DNA from: Aegilops tauschii subsp. strangulata
Lineage: Eukaryota; Streptophyta; Magnoliopsida; Poales; Poaceae
Assembly: GCF_002575655.3 (NCBI RefSeq)
Contig: NC_053037.3
Coordinates: forward strand, 503,324,544 to 503,388,543
Length of the DNA: 64,000 nucleotides
Reading direction: 5' to 3'
Both the position numbers and the translations under genes were made by a program. Under the pieces are notes generated by a model, which saw nothing but the letters and a program-made list of their open reading frames with translations, searched no databases and was not told the origin of the DNA. Shown here in pieces: positions 43,755 through 56,351 of the stretch; positions within the stretch are counted from its first letter, which is position 1; each line of letters begins with the position of its first letter.

Positions 43755-46700
43755 ATGGCCCGTGCTGTTGTTCCGTTGAATTTTAATGCGTTCCTTGAGA
43801 AAGCTAAGTTGAAAGATGATGGTAGCAATTACACGGACTGGGTCCGTAACTTGAGGATTATCCTCATTGTTGCACAGAAGAATTACGTCCTGGAAGCACC
43901 GCTAGGTGCCAGGCCTCCTGCAAGAGCTACGCTAGAAGTTATGAACGTCTGGCAAAGCAAAGCTAATGACTACTCAATAGTTCAGTGTGCCATGCTTTAC
44001 GGCTTAGAACCGGGACTTCAACGGCGTTTTGAACGTCATGGAGCATATGAGATGTTCCAGGAGTTGAAGTTAATATTTCAAGCAAATGCCCGGATTGAGA
44101 GATATGAAGTCTCCAATAAGTTCTATAGCTGCAAGATGGAAGAGAATAGTTCTGTCAGTGAGCATATACTCAGAATGTCTGGGTATAATAATCACTTGGT
44201 TCAACTGGGAGTTGAACTTCCGGATGATTGCGTCATTGACAGAATTCTTCAATCACTGCCACCAAGCTACAATAGCTTCGTGATGAACTATAACATGCAA
44301 GGGATGGATAAGACAATTCCCGAGCTCTTCGCAATGCTAAAGGCAGCGGAGGTAGAAATCAAAAAGGAGCATCAAGTGTTGATGGTCAGTAAAACCACTA
44401 GTTTCAAGAAAAAGGGCAAAGGGAAGAAGAAGGGGAACTTCAAGAAGAACAGTAAGCAAGTTGCTGTTCAGGAGAAGAAACCCAAGTCTGGACCTAAGCC
44501 TGAAACTGAGTGCTTCTACTGTAAGCAGACTGGTCACTGGAAGCGGAACTGCCCCAAGTATTTGGCAGATAAGAAGGATGGCAAGGTTAACAAAGGTATA
44601 TGTGATATACATGTTATTGATGTGTACCTTACTAATACTCGCAGTAGCACCTGGGTATTTGATACTGGTTCTGCTGCTAATATTTGCAACTCGAAACAGG
44701 GGCTACGGATTAAGCGAAGATTGGCTAAGGATGAGGTGATGATGCGCGTGGGAAATGGTTCCAAAGTCGATGTGATCGCCGTCGGCACGCTACCTCTACA
44801 TCTACCTTCGGGATTAGTTTTAGACCTAAATAATTGTTATTTGGTGCCAGCGTTGAGCATGAACATTATATCTGGATCTTGTTTAATGCGAGACGGTTAT
44901 TCATTTAAATCAGAGAATAATGGTTGTTCTATTTATATGAATAATATCTTTTATGGTCATGCACCCTTGAAGAGTGGTCTATTTTTAATGAATCTCGATA
45001 GTAGTGATACACATATTCATAATGTTGAAGCCAAAAGATGCAGAGTTAATAATGACAGTGCAACTTATTTGTGGCACTGCCGTTTGGGTCATATCGGTGT
45101 AAAGCGCATGAAGAAACTCCATACTGATGGAATTTGGGAATCACTTGATTTTGAATGACTTGGTACTTGCGAACCGTGCCTTATGGGCAAGATGACCAAA
45201 ACACCGTTCTCCGGAACTATGGAGAGAGCAACAGATTTGTTGGAAATCATACATACAGATGTATGTGGTCCGATGAATATTGAGGCTTGTGGCGGATATC
45301 GTTATTTTCTCACCTTCACAGATGATTTGAGCAGATATGGGTATATCTACTTAATGAAACATAAGTCTGAAACATTTGAAAAGTTCAAAGAATTTCAGAG
45401 TGAAGTTGAAAATCATCGTAACAAGAAAATAAAATTCCTACGATCTGATCATGGAGGAGAATATTTGAGTTACGAGTTTGGTCTACATTTGAAACAATGC
45501 GGAATAGTTTCGCAACTCACGCCACCCGGAACACCACAGCGTAATGGTGTGTCCGAACGCCGTCATCGAACTTTATTAGATATGGTGCGATCTATGATGT
45601 CTCTTACTGATTTACCGCTGTCGTTTTGGGGTTATGCTTTAGAGACGGCTGCATTCACTCTAAATAGGACACCATCGAAATCCGTTGAGACGACGCCTTA
45701 TGAACTATGGTTTGGCAAGAAACCAAAGTTGTCGTATCTTAACGTTTGGGGTTGTGATGCTTATGTGAAGAAACTTCAACCTGATAAGCTCGAACCCAAA
45801 TCGGAGAAATGTGTCTTCATAGGATACCCAAAAGAGACTGCTGGGTATACCTTCTATCACAGATCCGAAGGCAAGATATTCGTTGCTAGGAATGGATCCT
45901 TTCTAGAGAAGGAGTTTCTCTCGAAAGATGTGAGTGGGAGGAAAGTAGAACTTGATGAGGTAACTGTACCTGCTCCCTTATTGGAAAGTAGATCATCGCA
46001 GAAATCAGTTTCTGCGACACCTACACCAAGTAGTGAGGAAGTTAATGATAATGATCGTGAAACTTCAGATCAAGTTATTACTGAACTTCGTAGGTCAACT
46101 AGATCAAGAACCGCACCAGAGTGGTACGGTAATCCTGTTATGGAGGTCATGTTACTAGACCATGGCGAACCTACGAACTATGAAGAAGCGATGGTGAGCC
46201 CAGATTCCGCAAAATGGCTTGAAGCCATGAAATCCGAGATGGGATCCATGTATGAGAACAAAGTATGGACTTTGGTTGACTTGCCCGATGGTCGGCAAGC
46301 CATTGAAAATAAATGGATCTTCAAGAAGAAGACTGACGCTGATGGTAATGTTACTGTCTATAAAGCTCGACTTGTTGCGAAAGGTTTTCGACAAGTTCAA
46401 GGGATTGACTATGATGAGACCTTCTCACCCGTAGCGATGCTTAAGTCTGTCCGAATCATGTTAGCAATTGCCGCATTTTATGATTATGAAATTTGGCAAA
46501 TGGATGTGAAAACTGCGTTCCTGAATGGATTTCTGGAAGAAGAGTTGTATATGATGCAACCGAAAGGTTTTGTCGATCCAAAGGGAGCTAACAAAGTGTG
46601 CAAGCTCCAGCGATCCATTTATGGACTGGTGCAAGCCTCTCGGAGTTGGAATAAACGCTTTGATAGTTTGATCAAAGCATTTGGTTTTATACAGACTTTT

Positions 46701-47741
46701 GGAGAAGATTGTATTTACAAGAAAGTGAGTGGGAGCTCGATAGCATTTCTGATATTATATGTGGATGACATATTACTGATTGGAAATGATATAGAATTTC
46801 TGGATAGCATAAAGGGATACTTGAATAAGAGTATTTCAATGAAAGACCTTGGTGAAGCTGCATATATATTAGGCATTAAGATCTATAGAGATAGATCAAG
46901 ACGCTTAATTGGACTTTCACAAAGCACATACCTTGACAAAGTTTTGAAGAAGTTCAAAATGGATCAAGCAAAGAAAGGGTTCTTGCCTGTACTACAAGGT
47001 GTGAGATTGAGTAAGACTCAATGCCCGACCACTACAGAAGATAGAGAGAAGATGAAAGATGTTCCCTATGCTTCAGCCATAGGCTCTATCATGTATGCAA
47101 TGCTGTGTACCAGACCTGATGTGTCCCTAGCTATAAGTTTAGCAGGGAGGTACCAAAGTAATCCAGGAGTAGATCACTGGACAGCGGTCAAGAACATCCT
47201 GAAATACCTGAAAAGGACTAAGGATATGTTTCTCGTATATGGAGGTGACAAAGAGCTCATCGTAAGGGGTTACGTTGATGCAAGCTTTGACACTGATCCG
47301 GACGATTCGAAATCGCAAACCGGATACATATTTACATTGAACGGTGGAGCTGTCAGTTGGTGCAGTTCCAAGCAAAGTGTCGTGGCGGGATCTACGTGTG
47401 AAGCGGAATACATAGCTGCTTCGGAAGCATCGAATGAAGGAGTCTGGATGAAGGAGTTCATATCCGATCTAGGTGTCATACCTAGTACATGGGGACCAAT
47501 GAAAATCTTTTGTGATAATACTGGTGCAATTGCCTTAGCAAAGGAATCCAGATTTCACAAGAGAACCAAGCACATCAGAAGACACTTCAATTCCATCCGG
47601 GATTTAGTCCAGGTGGGAGACATAGAAATTTGCAAGATACATACGGATCAGAATGTAGAAGACCCGTTGACTAAGCCTCTTCCACGAGCAAAACATGATC
47701 AGCACCAAGACTCTATGGGTGTAAGAATCATTACTATGTAA
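43755..47741 (+). pseudogene. Copia gag-pol polyprotein with one in-frame stop
   Basis: ATG at 43755 starts MARAVVPLNFNAFLEKAKL. Gag is followed by a CCHC knuckle (CFYCKQTGHWKRNC, residue of about 253), protease (WVFDTGSAANIC, about 302) and the integrase zinc finger (LWHCRLGHIGVKR, then CEPC). A TGA at 45156-45158 falls between these parts. The frame then continues unshifted with the integrase core (HTDVCGP, RSDHGGEY, NGVSERRHRT), RT (WIFKKKTDADG, LYVDDILLIG) and RNase H (GYVDASFDTD, CEAEYIAASEA) to TAA at 47739-47741. All catalytic motifs are visible. The single TGA inside the HHCC zinc finger is the only lesion I found in the coding part. Confidence 0.9.
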
Positions 47742-47763
47742 TCTAGATTATTGACTCTAGTGC

Positions 47764-47774
47764 AAGTGGGAGAC
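47764..47774 (+). promoter_or_regulatory. Polypurine tract of the copia element
   Basis: AAGTGGGAGAC lies directly before the 3' LTR start TGAAGGAAAT. Confidence 0.85.
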
Positions 47775-48783
47775 TGAAGGAAATATGCCCTAGAGGCAAT
47801 AATAAAGTATTATATATTTCCTTGTATCATGATAAATGTTTATTATTCATGCTAGAATTGTATTAACCGGAAACATAATACATGTGTGAATACATAGACA
47901 AACAGACTGTCACTAGTATGCCTCTACTTGACTAGCTCGTTAATCAAAGATGGTTATGTTTCCTAGCCATAGACATGAGTTGTCATTTGATTAACGGGAT
48001 CACGTCATTAGGAGAATGACGTGATTGACATGACCCATTACGTTAGCTTAGCACCCGATCGTTTAGTATGTTGCTATTGCTTTCTTCATGACTTATACAT
48101 GTTCCTATGACTATGAGATTATGCAACTCCCGTTTACCGGAGGAACACTTTGTGTGCTACCAAACATCACAACGTAACTGGGTTATTATAAAGGTGCTCT
48201 ACAGGTGTCTCCAAAGGTACTTGTTGGGTTGGCGTATTTCGAGATTAGGATTTGTCACTCCGATTGTCGGAGAGGTATCTCTGGGCCCACTCGGTAATGC
48301 ACATCACTATGAGGCTTGCAAGCATTGTGACTAATGAGTTAGTTGCGGCATGATGTATTACGGAACGAGTAAAGAGACTTGCCGGTAACGAGATTGAACT
48401 AGGTATCGAGATACCGACGGTCGAACCTCGGGCAAGTAACATACAGATGACAAAGGGAACAACGTATGTTGTTATGCGGTCTGACCGATAAAGATCTTCG
48501 TAGAATATGTGGGAGCCAATATGGGCATCCAGGTCCCGCTATTGGTTATTGACCGGAGAGGTGTCTCGGTCATGTCTACATAGTTCTCGAACCCAAAGGG
48601 TCCGCACGCTTAAAGTTACGATGACAGTTATATTATGAGTTTATATGTTTTGATGTACCGATGGTTGTTCGGAGTCCCGGATGTGATCACGGACATGACG
48701 AGGAGTCTCAAAATGGTCGAGACGTAAAGATTGATATATTGGACGACTATATTCGGACACCGGAAGTGTTCCGGAGAAGTTTC
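47775..48783 (+). repeat. Truncated 3' LTR of the copia element
   Basis: It matches 40743-41750 closely up to GGAGAAGTTTC, then changes abruptly to element A sequence. The missing part includes the TATA box and the LTR end. Confidence 0.92.
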
Positions 48784-50030
48784 TGAATATAGAGTGTAAG
48801 GTATTGCACTGACACTGACACCCATATCACACAAACCATGATGACAATGATCTCCTATTTTAACAGATATAACAGGCATGCCTACCATAGGTCTATGTTT
48901 ATTTTTAGTATCCGGTCTAGCAATTCTAGCAGCTTCATCACAGAAGTAAATAACATGCCCATCAATATTATCAGCCAAGAGATCTTTAACCATAGCAATA
49001 CTAGCTTCAAATTTAATTTGCTCAGGGGGTTTGGGTGTCTTAATGTTACTTTTATTAACCACAGTAGAAGCTTTAGCATGATCCTTTATTTTTACAGGGA
49101 AAGGTGGTTTCTCAATATAAGCAGTAGCAACGACAGGATCATTATAAGTGATAATCTTTTCTTCAACTTTAATAGGTGCAACTACTTTTACTTCAATGGG
49201 AGGATTAAATTTAAACCACTTCTCCTTAGGGAGATCAACATGAGTAGCAAAGGATTCACAGAAAGAAGCTACTATCTCAGAGTCAAGTCCATATTTAGTG
49301 CTAAAATCAGAAAACATCGGTATCCACAAAAGATTTAACACAATCAAACTTGGGTGTTATACGTGACTCCTTACCTTCGTCGAGATCCCAATCTTCAGAG
49401 TTGCGTTTAATTCTTTCCAATAAATCCCATTTGAATTCAATAGTCTTCATCATAAAAGATCCAGTACAAGAAGTATCGAGCATGGAGCGATTATTGAGGG
49501 AAAGTCGAGCATAAAATTTTTGAATAATCATTTCTCTTGAGAGCTCATGATTGGGGAATGAATATAAAATTGACTTAAGCCTCCCCAAGCTTGAGCGATG
49601 CTTTCTCCTTCGTGAGGCCAAAAATTATATATATAATTACGATCACGATGAACAAGATGCATGGGATAAAACTCCTGATGAAATTCCAATTTCAATCGCT
49701 TGTAGTTCCATGATCCCATATCATGAATAGCCTAAACCATGTCAATGCCTCTCCCTTCAAAGATAAAGGGAAGACGTTCTTCTTGATAACATCCTCGGGC
49801 ATACCTGCAAGCTTAAATAATCCACAAACTTCATCCACATAGATTAAGTGCAAATCATGATGCAATGTTCCATCTCCTGCAAAAGGATTAGCTAGCAGTT
49901 TCTCTATCATACCCGAAGGAATTTCAAAGTAAAAAATTTCAGTAGGTTCAGTAGGTTGAGGGGTAACTAATTGTGGTTCTGGACGAGGTGAAGATACCCC
50001 GAACAAACCCCTCAGAGGATTACTTTCCAT
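48784..50030 (-). pseudogene. Element A gag and start of protease
   Basis: On the minus strand, MESNPLRGLFGVSSP starts just after the PBS. The Athila-type gag domain follows (LHLIYVDEVCGLFKLAGMPEDV, EALTWFRLF, then EFHQEFYPMHLVHR and EGESIAQAWGGL) across at least three frames. The last part (48784-49347) has an ARPDTKNKHRP linker and the protease start MPVISVKIGDHCHHGLCDMG, in which the usual DTG-like active site reads DMGVS. It is cut at the junction with the copia LTR. The few dozen protease codons that should link it to 33330 are missing. Confidence 0.85.
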
Positions 50031-50094
50031 AGTAACAAGTGACAGTAAATTTCAGCACACTATATAAATTTTTCCTTACCAAAGGCGCTTCGCT

Positions 50095-50111
50095 CCCTGG
50101 CAACGGCGCCA
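50095..50111 (-). promoter_or_regulatory. Primer-binding site of element A
   Basis: On the minus strand TGGCGCCGTTGCCAGGG lies 11 bases after the 5' LTR end. It fits the 3' end of tRNA-Asp and is typical of Athila/Tat elements. Confidence 0.85.
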
Positions 50112-51518
50112 GAAAAGAGTCTTGATGACCCACAAGTGTAGGGGATCTATCGTAGTCCTTTCGATAAGTAAGAGTGTCGAACCCAACGAGGAGCAGAAGG
50201 AAATGACAAGCGGTTTTCACTAAGGTATTCTCTGCAAGCACTGAAATTATCGGTAACAGATAGTTTTGTGATAAGGTATTTTGTAACGGGTAACAAGTAA
50301 TGAAAGTAAATAAGGTGCAGCAAGATGGCCCAATCCCTTTTGTAGCAAAGGACAAGCTTGTACAATTTCTTATAGGAAGGAAAACGCTCTCGAGGACACA
50401 TGGGAATTATCGTCAAGCTAGTTTTCATCACGCTCATATGATCCCACTTATGATTAACCCAATTGCAAGCATCTGCAACTACAAAAGAAGTATTAAGGTA
50501 AACCTAACCATAGCATGAAACATATGGATCCAAATCAGCCCCTTACGAAGCAACCCATAAACTAGGGTTTAAGCTTCTGTCACTATAGCAACCCATCATC
50601 TACTTATTACTTCCCAATGCCTTCCTATAGGCCCAAATAATGGTGAAGTGTCATGTAGTCGACGTTCACATAACACCACTAGAGGAAAGACAACATACAT
50701 CTCATCAAAATATCGAACGAATACCAAATTCACAGAACTAATTATAGCAAGACTTCTCCCATGTCCTCAGGAACAAACGTAACTACTCACAAATCATATT
50801 CATGTTCATAATCAGAGGGGTATTAATATGCACAAAGATCTAAACATATGATCTTCCACCAAATAAACCAAGTAGCATCAACTACAAGGAGTAATCAACA
50901 CTACTAACAACCTACAAGTACCAATCTGAGGCTTTGGGACAAAGATTGAATACAAGAGATGAACTAGGGTTTTGTAGGAGATGGTGCTGGTGAAGATGTT
51001 GATGGAGATTGACCCCCTCCCGATGAGAGGATCACTGGTGATGACGATGGCGATGATTTCCCCCTCCCGGAGGGAAGTTTCCCCGGCAGAACAGCTTTGC
51101 CGGAGCCCTAGATTGGTTCCGCCAAGGTTCCGCCTCGTGGCGGCGGAGTTTCTTCCCGAAAGCTTGCTTATGATTTTTTCCCGGGTAAAAGATGGGCACC
51201 GGAGGCCTGCCAGGGGGCCCACGAGGCAGGGGGCCGCGCCCCCACCCTCGTGGCCAGGGTGTGGGCCCCCTCTGGTACTTTCTTCGCTCAGTATTTTATA
51301 TTAATTCCAAAAATGACTTCCGTGAAGTTTCAGGACTTTCGGAGTTGTGCAGAATAGATCTCTAATATTTGCTCCTTTTCCAGCCCAGAATTCCAGCTGC
51401 CGGCATTCTCCCTCTTCATGTAAACCTTGTAAAATAAGAGAGAATAGGCATAAGTCTTGTGACATAATGTGTAATAACAACCCATAATGCCATAAATATT
51501 GATATAAAAGCATGATGC

Positions 51519-54500
51519 TGTAGCGACCAGACCTCAAACAGTCTGATCTACTGTGCACCAGTGTCATCCCTGGATCAGTAATGCTGACACGCACAGTACT
51601 CGAAGGATTTATAACAGAGTAGCAATCACACACTTATTACATCGAGTGTCTCAAAAGAGAACTAAGTATGATAAATATGGATTAAGGCCATCTAAAAATG
51701 GTAACAGTGGAAGACTTGGAAGATAAGTGAGTCCATCAACTCCAACGGCATCACTGAGTATAAGACCACGACCTAAGGCACCTTACTCGTCGTCTGAAAA
51801 GTCTGCAACATGAAACGTTGCAGCCCGAAAACGGGTCAACACATGGAATGTGTTGGCAATGTTACACATAGAGAGTAATGAACAGAATAAGGGAAAAAGT
51901 CCATTTTAAACCCTGAACTCATAGAGGTTGGGCGAAACGAACCCTCAAGTCCAAATCCCGGTCGTTTCAACCCTGAACTATGCAATCCCGGTCTAAATCG
52001 AACCCTGACAAATTTCAACCGGGATTTGTCTGGCTGGTGGGCTAGGGCTACGCTGGGCCAGCTGATTTGTTTTTTTTCTCTGCACAAAGTTGTCTTTTTT
52101 TCTGTTACACGGGAGCTCGACCCGACGCACGCAGTGACACCTGGCTGGGCTGGCCCATGGAATACGATCGCGTCCGTACTAGCGTAACAATATTTCTCAA
52201 AAACAAATGTAGCGTAACAATTTGATTATCGAAAAATATAAAACAACAAGTCCTACAATTAGAACCACAGATCTGTAGGTCCAAGGAGAGTTCAACGCAG
52301 AATCTGGGCAGTTTTTTTGGTATCTTTTCCTGCAATTTTTTTTTAAAGAGAGTCATGTTTGAAAATCTGGCAATTCTTTGAACACGTGAAAAAAAATTCG
52401 TTTTATTTTCAAATTCACAAACATTTTTAGAGAACTCATGGATTTTTTCAAATCCGTGTCAAATCCACGAACTCCTTTTCAATTTATAATTTTTCCCGAA
52501 GAAAGTGAATTTTTTCCCAAATCCATTGAATTTTCTTTTGAAAATCCATGAGCTTCTTTTCAAAATCATTGTACTCTTTCCAAATCTGTGAATTTTTTTT
52601 CAAAAATTGTAAACTTTTTTGTTTGCTATTTCCTACTAAGATGGCCACCGGTTGTTATATGGTTTAAAATAATTCAAGCAGTGTTGACCACGGAGTGTAC
52701 CCGTCCTCCGCGCTTGGCCGCCAATTTTTTTTTGTTGCATTGCTAAAAAAATGAGCGCACCTTTTTTATCTAATGCGTGAACCTTTTTCCACGTTTGTTT
52801 CAAATTCATGAATCTTGTTAGAAAACTCGTGGACCTTTTAATATACATTGAACATTTTTTTAATACACAATGAAAATTTCTTATATACACATTGAACATT
52901 TTTGTGATATACGCTAAACAATTTGTAAATACATAACGAACACTACAGTGATATACGCTAAACAATTTGAAAATACAAAATGAACATTACTTTGATGTAT
53001 ACTAAACAATTTGAAAATACATATTGAACATTTTTTACATATACGCTGAACATTTTTTTCGTATATGCTAAACATTTTTAAGTGCATAAATGAACATTTT
53101 TTAATGTATGAACATTTTCTTAAATATACGATGAACATTTTCTTAATACATGGTAAACTCTTGTATAATACACAAAAAGGAAGAGAAGTAAAAATAAACA
53201 GAAGAAGCACAGTTTGTTCATCGTATTAAAGTATTATTAATGATTAAAAATACACGATGAAACATTTCCTTGTAATGTATTAATGGAAGAAAAAGGAAAA
53301 GGAAAAAAGAAAAGAAAGATAAAGCCAGGAAGAACACGAAAGAACCAGAAAGAAAAAGGCAGAATGAACATGAAAAAACCAGAAAAACGAAAAAGATAAA
53401 ATAAAATAAAAAGTCAACAGCAGAAAGGAACGAAAAAAGAAAGGAGTGAACGAGCAACATGCGCTGCCGCGAAATGGGCCGGCCCATCCGCGGGCGCTGC
53501 GGGGCGTAGCCACTGCTGTTTGCTGCCCACGGGCGGCAAATAGGAATCCGCCAGCAATCCCGGCCATTCATTGCAATCCCTGTCTAGCAAACGACTCCAG
53601 GGTTTGATTTAGCCCGGGATTATAAATTCAGGGTTGAAACGACCGGGATTTGGACTTGAGGGTTTGATTCGTCAAAGCTCTATGAGATTAAGGTTTAAAA
53701 TGGACTTTCCCCCAGAATAAGGCTATACTACATGCATATTTGGCTGGTGGAAAGCTCTATGGTTACAGTTTTTCGAAAAGCCAAATTTTCCCTACTTCAA
53801 AGGAATAAAATTTTATTTAACTATCATGGTGGTTGTTGAACATTGAGATTGTTGACAGCATCTCAATCCCAATTAAGAATGTGATTAACCCAATCAAATT
53901 AAATTAAGTAACATGATAATCCAAGAACTAGATACTCAAGATGTCCATAACCGGGGACACGGCTAACCATGATTAGTTTGTACACTCTGCAGAGGTTTGT
54001 GCACTTTTCCCCACAAGACTCGATCTCCTCCATTGGGATTCTCGCACTACATGGTGTTTGAGAAATGGATGACCGAGACACAGACTTTCAGAAGCATTAA
54101 CTCTAACCCCGGGTAGACAGTACCAACTTACATCCCGTACATCTGCTAGCCTACCACTGGAAGAGGTCATGCAACCTACTCAACTATGCTAGAGCCCATA
54201 ATAGCTTGTGGCTGCACACGGAAATTTCTAGCATGAATAATCTTATGATCCCTTTGAGCCTGGGTGGCGGTCCATAGGATAATCACACGGAACCCCAAGA
54301 TTTCCAAAAATACAGGCAACACTGGATTCTCCAGGTGCCTCAGTCCACCGAGATGTGAGTGTAAGTTGCCACCTTAAGTTTAACCATTAATTAACAATCT
54401 CACAACTGTCATGGAAAGATCTCTCAAACCCAATCCACGTCTACTAGCATAGCATAGCAATATGAGCAAACGTAGAAGTAACTCCCAAAGGTTTGATAAC

Positions 54501-56175
54501 AAAACAGGTAATAGGTACTACCTCATCTACTTCCCGATACCCACAATTTAATCAGATCCTAATCATGCAATGTTTGACGATTGGTCTAATGCAATAAAAC
54601 TGGGTAGTAAAGAGGTATGATCAAAGTGTTACTTGCCTTGCTGATGATCCGTGAAACCTAGAGATTCGAAGTAGCAAGCGGCGCACTCCGGGTACTCTAT
54701 CGCAAACAAACAAGCATACAATAAGCACTAATCAACAGCACAGGTAAACTCAAATAAAAGATCTAACCAGAAAGTTCAACTTAAGAACTCCTGTTTGCAA
54801 AAAGATTCAAATCAAACGAAGCAACGAAAGTCAAACGGCGAAAGAAACAAGCTTCGTTTACTAATATGGATCTAAGTCAAATTTTACAGTAGCAAAAACT
54901 TGTTTGAGTTGGTTAAACGGAAAGAGAAATTTGAGACGAAACTCTAGGCGGTTGAATCGCCTGATTCCGATAAACGAGTGAAAAGTTATACTAGAACGAA
55001 AATCGGATCAGAAATCGCGATCTGGAATAATCGCGGAAAAATCCGAGAAAAAGAAAAACTGACGAACAGTTTATCGAACGAACGTTCGTTAACTGTAACT
55101 AAACGATGAACGCGTTCGTTAAAACGAACGAACAAGCGAACGCTCGCTCGCTAAATAGACTAAACCAAAAAGAAACCACACCGATCTATTAAAAAAATAA
55201 ACCGGGGTTTCAAAAAAACTGCACGATTTTCCGGCGAAAACCGGCGCGACAGCTACCTCGGGTCCGGCAGGATCCGGCGGGGTCGGACGGCTCCGGCGGG
55301 GTTCGGGATGCGGCGTGGGGCGGCGGGGTTCGGGATGCGGCGTGGGGCGGCGGGGCTGCGGGTTCGGGCGGCGGGTTGCGGCGGGGTCGACGGGAGGCGT
55401 CGGGCGGCGGCGTTCGGGCGTCGGACGGCGGCTTCCCGCGGCGGCGGCATTCGGCGACGGCGGCGGCGGTTGGTGGCGCGGGCGGCGGGGTCCGGGGTGG
55501 GGAACGAGGTGGCGGGGCGGGGTAGTTATAGGTTCGGGGGGGCGTCCGACTTGGAGAAGGGGGCGACCCCGGGCGGCGGCGGCGTCCCAGACTCCGGCGG
55601 GAGTCCGGCTTGGCCACGATTCGGGCGAGGCGGCGCGGCAGGTGGGCCGGCTGGGCCTTCGGCCCAGTTCGGTCCGCGGGCGAATTGTTTTTTTGAAATT
55701 ACGCCGAACTAAAATAAATCCTAGAAAAATAAAGAAAAATCTAAAAATGCCAAAAGAAATTTTCACCGTCTAATTAAAATAATTAGAACGTGATGAACAT
55801 TTTCTTGGCCCTAAAATGAAATTTTGAAAACATGCAAATTTTTCTAATGCAAATAAAATGCAATAAAATCCAAATAAAATCAAATATTTGATTTTAATAT
55901 TTTTCCTCCAATATCTCAATTATTTTGGAGAAGTTATATTTTCTCCTCTCATAGACTTTTATATGAAATATTTTTCGGAGTGAAAAATAATTAAAACCAA
56001 AATCCTCGTTTCATAATTTGATGAAAATCAAATATGAAAACCGGGAAATCCCCAACTCTCTCCGAGGGTCCTTGAGCTGCTTAGGATTTCGAGGATTAGC
56101 CAAAATGCAATAAAATATGCTATGCAATGATGATCTAGTGTATAACATTCCAAATTGAAAATTTGGGATGTTACA
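51519..56175 (-). mobile_element. Solo LTR of the element B family (element C)
   Basis: The termini TGTAGCGACC and GATGTTACA and the internal order match the element B LTRs, but with more substitutions. TSD GATGC lies at 51514-51518 and 56176-56180. No PBS, PPT or coding region is present, so this is the product of LTR-LTR recombination. Without the Mutator-like insert it is about 2.8 kb. The GC-rich block is at 55230-55690. Confidence 0.92.
51892..53712. mobile_element. Non-autonomous Mutator-like element in solo LTR C
   Basis: Terminal inverted repeats of about 100 bp start GGAAAAAGTCCATTTTAAAC on the left and, inverted, GGGGAAAGTCCATTTTAAAC on the right. Both contain CCTCAAGTCCAAATCCCGG and TCGTTTCAACCCTGAA. 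A 9-bp TSD CAGAATAAG lies at 51883-51891 and 53713-53721. Long inverted repeats plus a 9-bp TSD define the Mutator superfamily. There is no transposase. The interior has degenerate repeats around TGAACATTTTTT and ATACGCTAAACA (52850-53160) and a GC-rich block near 53455-53540. Confidence 0.9.
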
Positions 56176-56195
56176 GATGCAAAATGGACGTATCA

Positions 56196-56200
56196 AGGAA
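56196..56200. repeat. Target-site duplication AGGAA, right of element A
   Basis: It matches 2697-2701. Flanking DNA resumes here. Confidence 0.9.
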
Positions 56201-56351
56201 CGCTGAGCCTCCAGCGTGTATATATATATATATATATGTAGTCCGGCGAGAGTGTGGAGAGTGCAAACCCCAGCGAACAAGCGCTAAGGCTCCAGCTTAT
56301 ATAGTGTACTACATATATACTATATTATGGACTGAGCTCCGGTGCCTTAAA

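Larger units (their letters stand above)
40743..48783 (+). mobile_element. Ty1/copia LTR retrotransposon, Angela/WIS/BARE group, 3' end truncated
   Basis: The 5' LTR starts TGAAGGAAATATGCCCTAG and ends CCCCAACA. A PBS, a full gag-pol region and a PPT follow, then a 3' LTR that stops at 48783. The LTR start sequence is characteristic of the Angela group. The 3' LTR lacks the part equal to 41751-42484 (734 bp). It inserted in the subterminal repeats of CACTA-2. No 3' TSD remains. Confidence 0.93.
2702..56195 (-). mobile_element. Athila-type Ty3/gypsy LTR retrotransposon (element A), split by nested insertions
   Basis: Two LTRs lie about 47 kb apart, bounded by TGATGACCC and GGACGTATCA and flanked by TSD AGGAA. 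On the minus strand the order is 5' LTR (right), PBS, gag, protease, RT, integrase, a 3' ORF, polypurine tract (PPT), 3' LTR (left). The PBS TGGCGCCGTTGCCAG fits the tRNA-Asp type used by the Athila/Tat lineage, and the RT block RRMPFGLCNAPATFQRCM is typical of that lineage. CACTA-1, CACTA-2 with the copia element, and solo LTR C with the Mutator-like element interrupt it. RNase H is deleted and there are several frameshifts, so it is defective. I do not assign a family name. Confidence 0.9.
50123..56195 (-). repeat. 5' LTR of element A, interrupted by solo LTR C
   Basis: It starts TGATGACCC at 50123 and is interrupted after 51518. It resumes at 56176 with the duplicated GATGC and ends GGACGTATCA at 56195. 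Without the insert it is about 1.41 kb. It keeps the internal 350-400 bp that the other LTR has lost. Confidence 0.92.
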
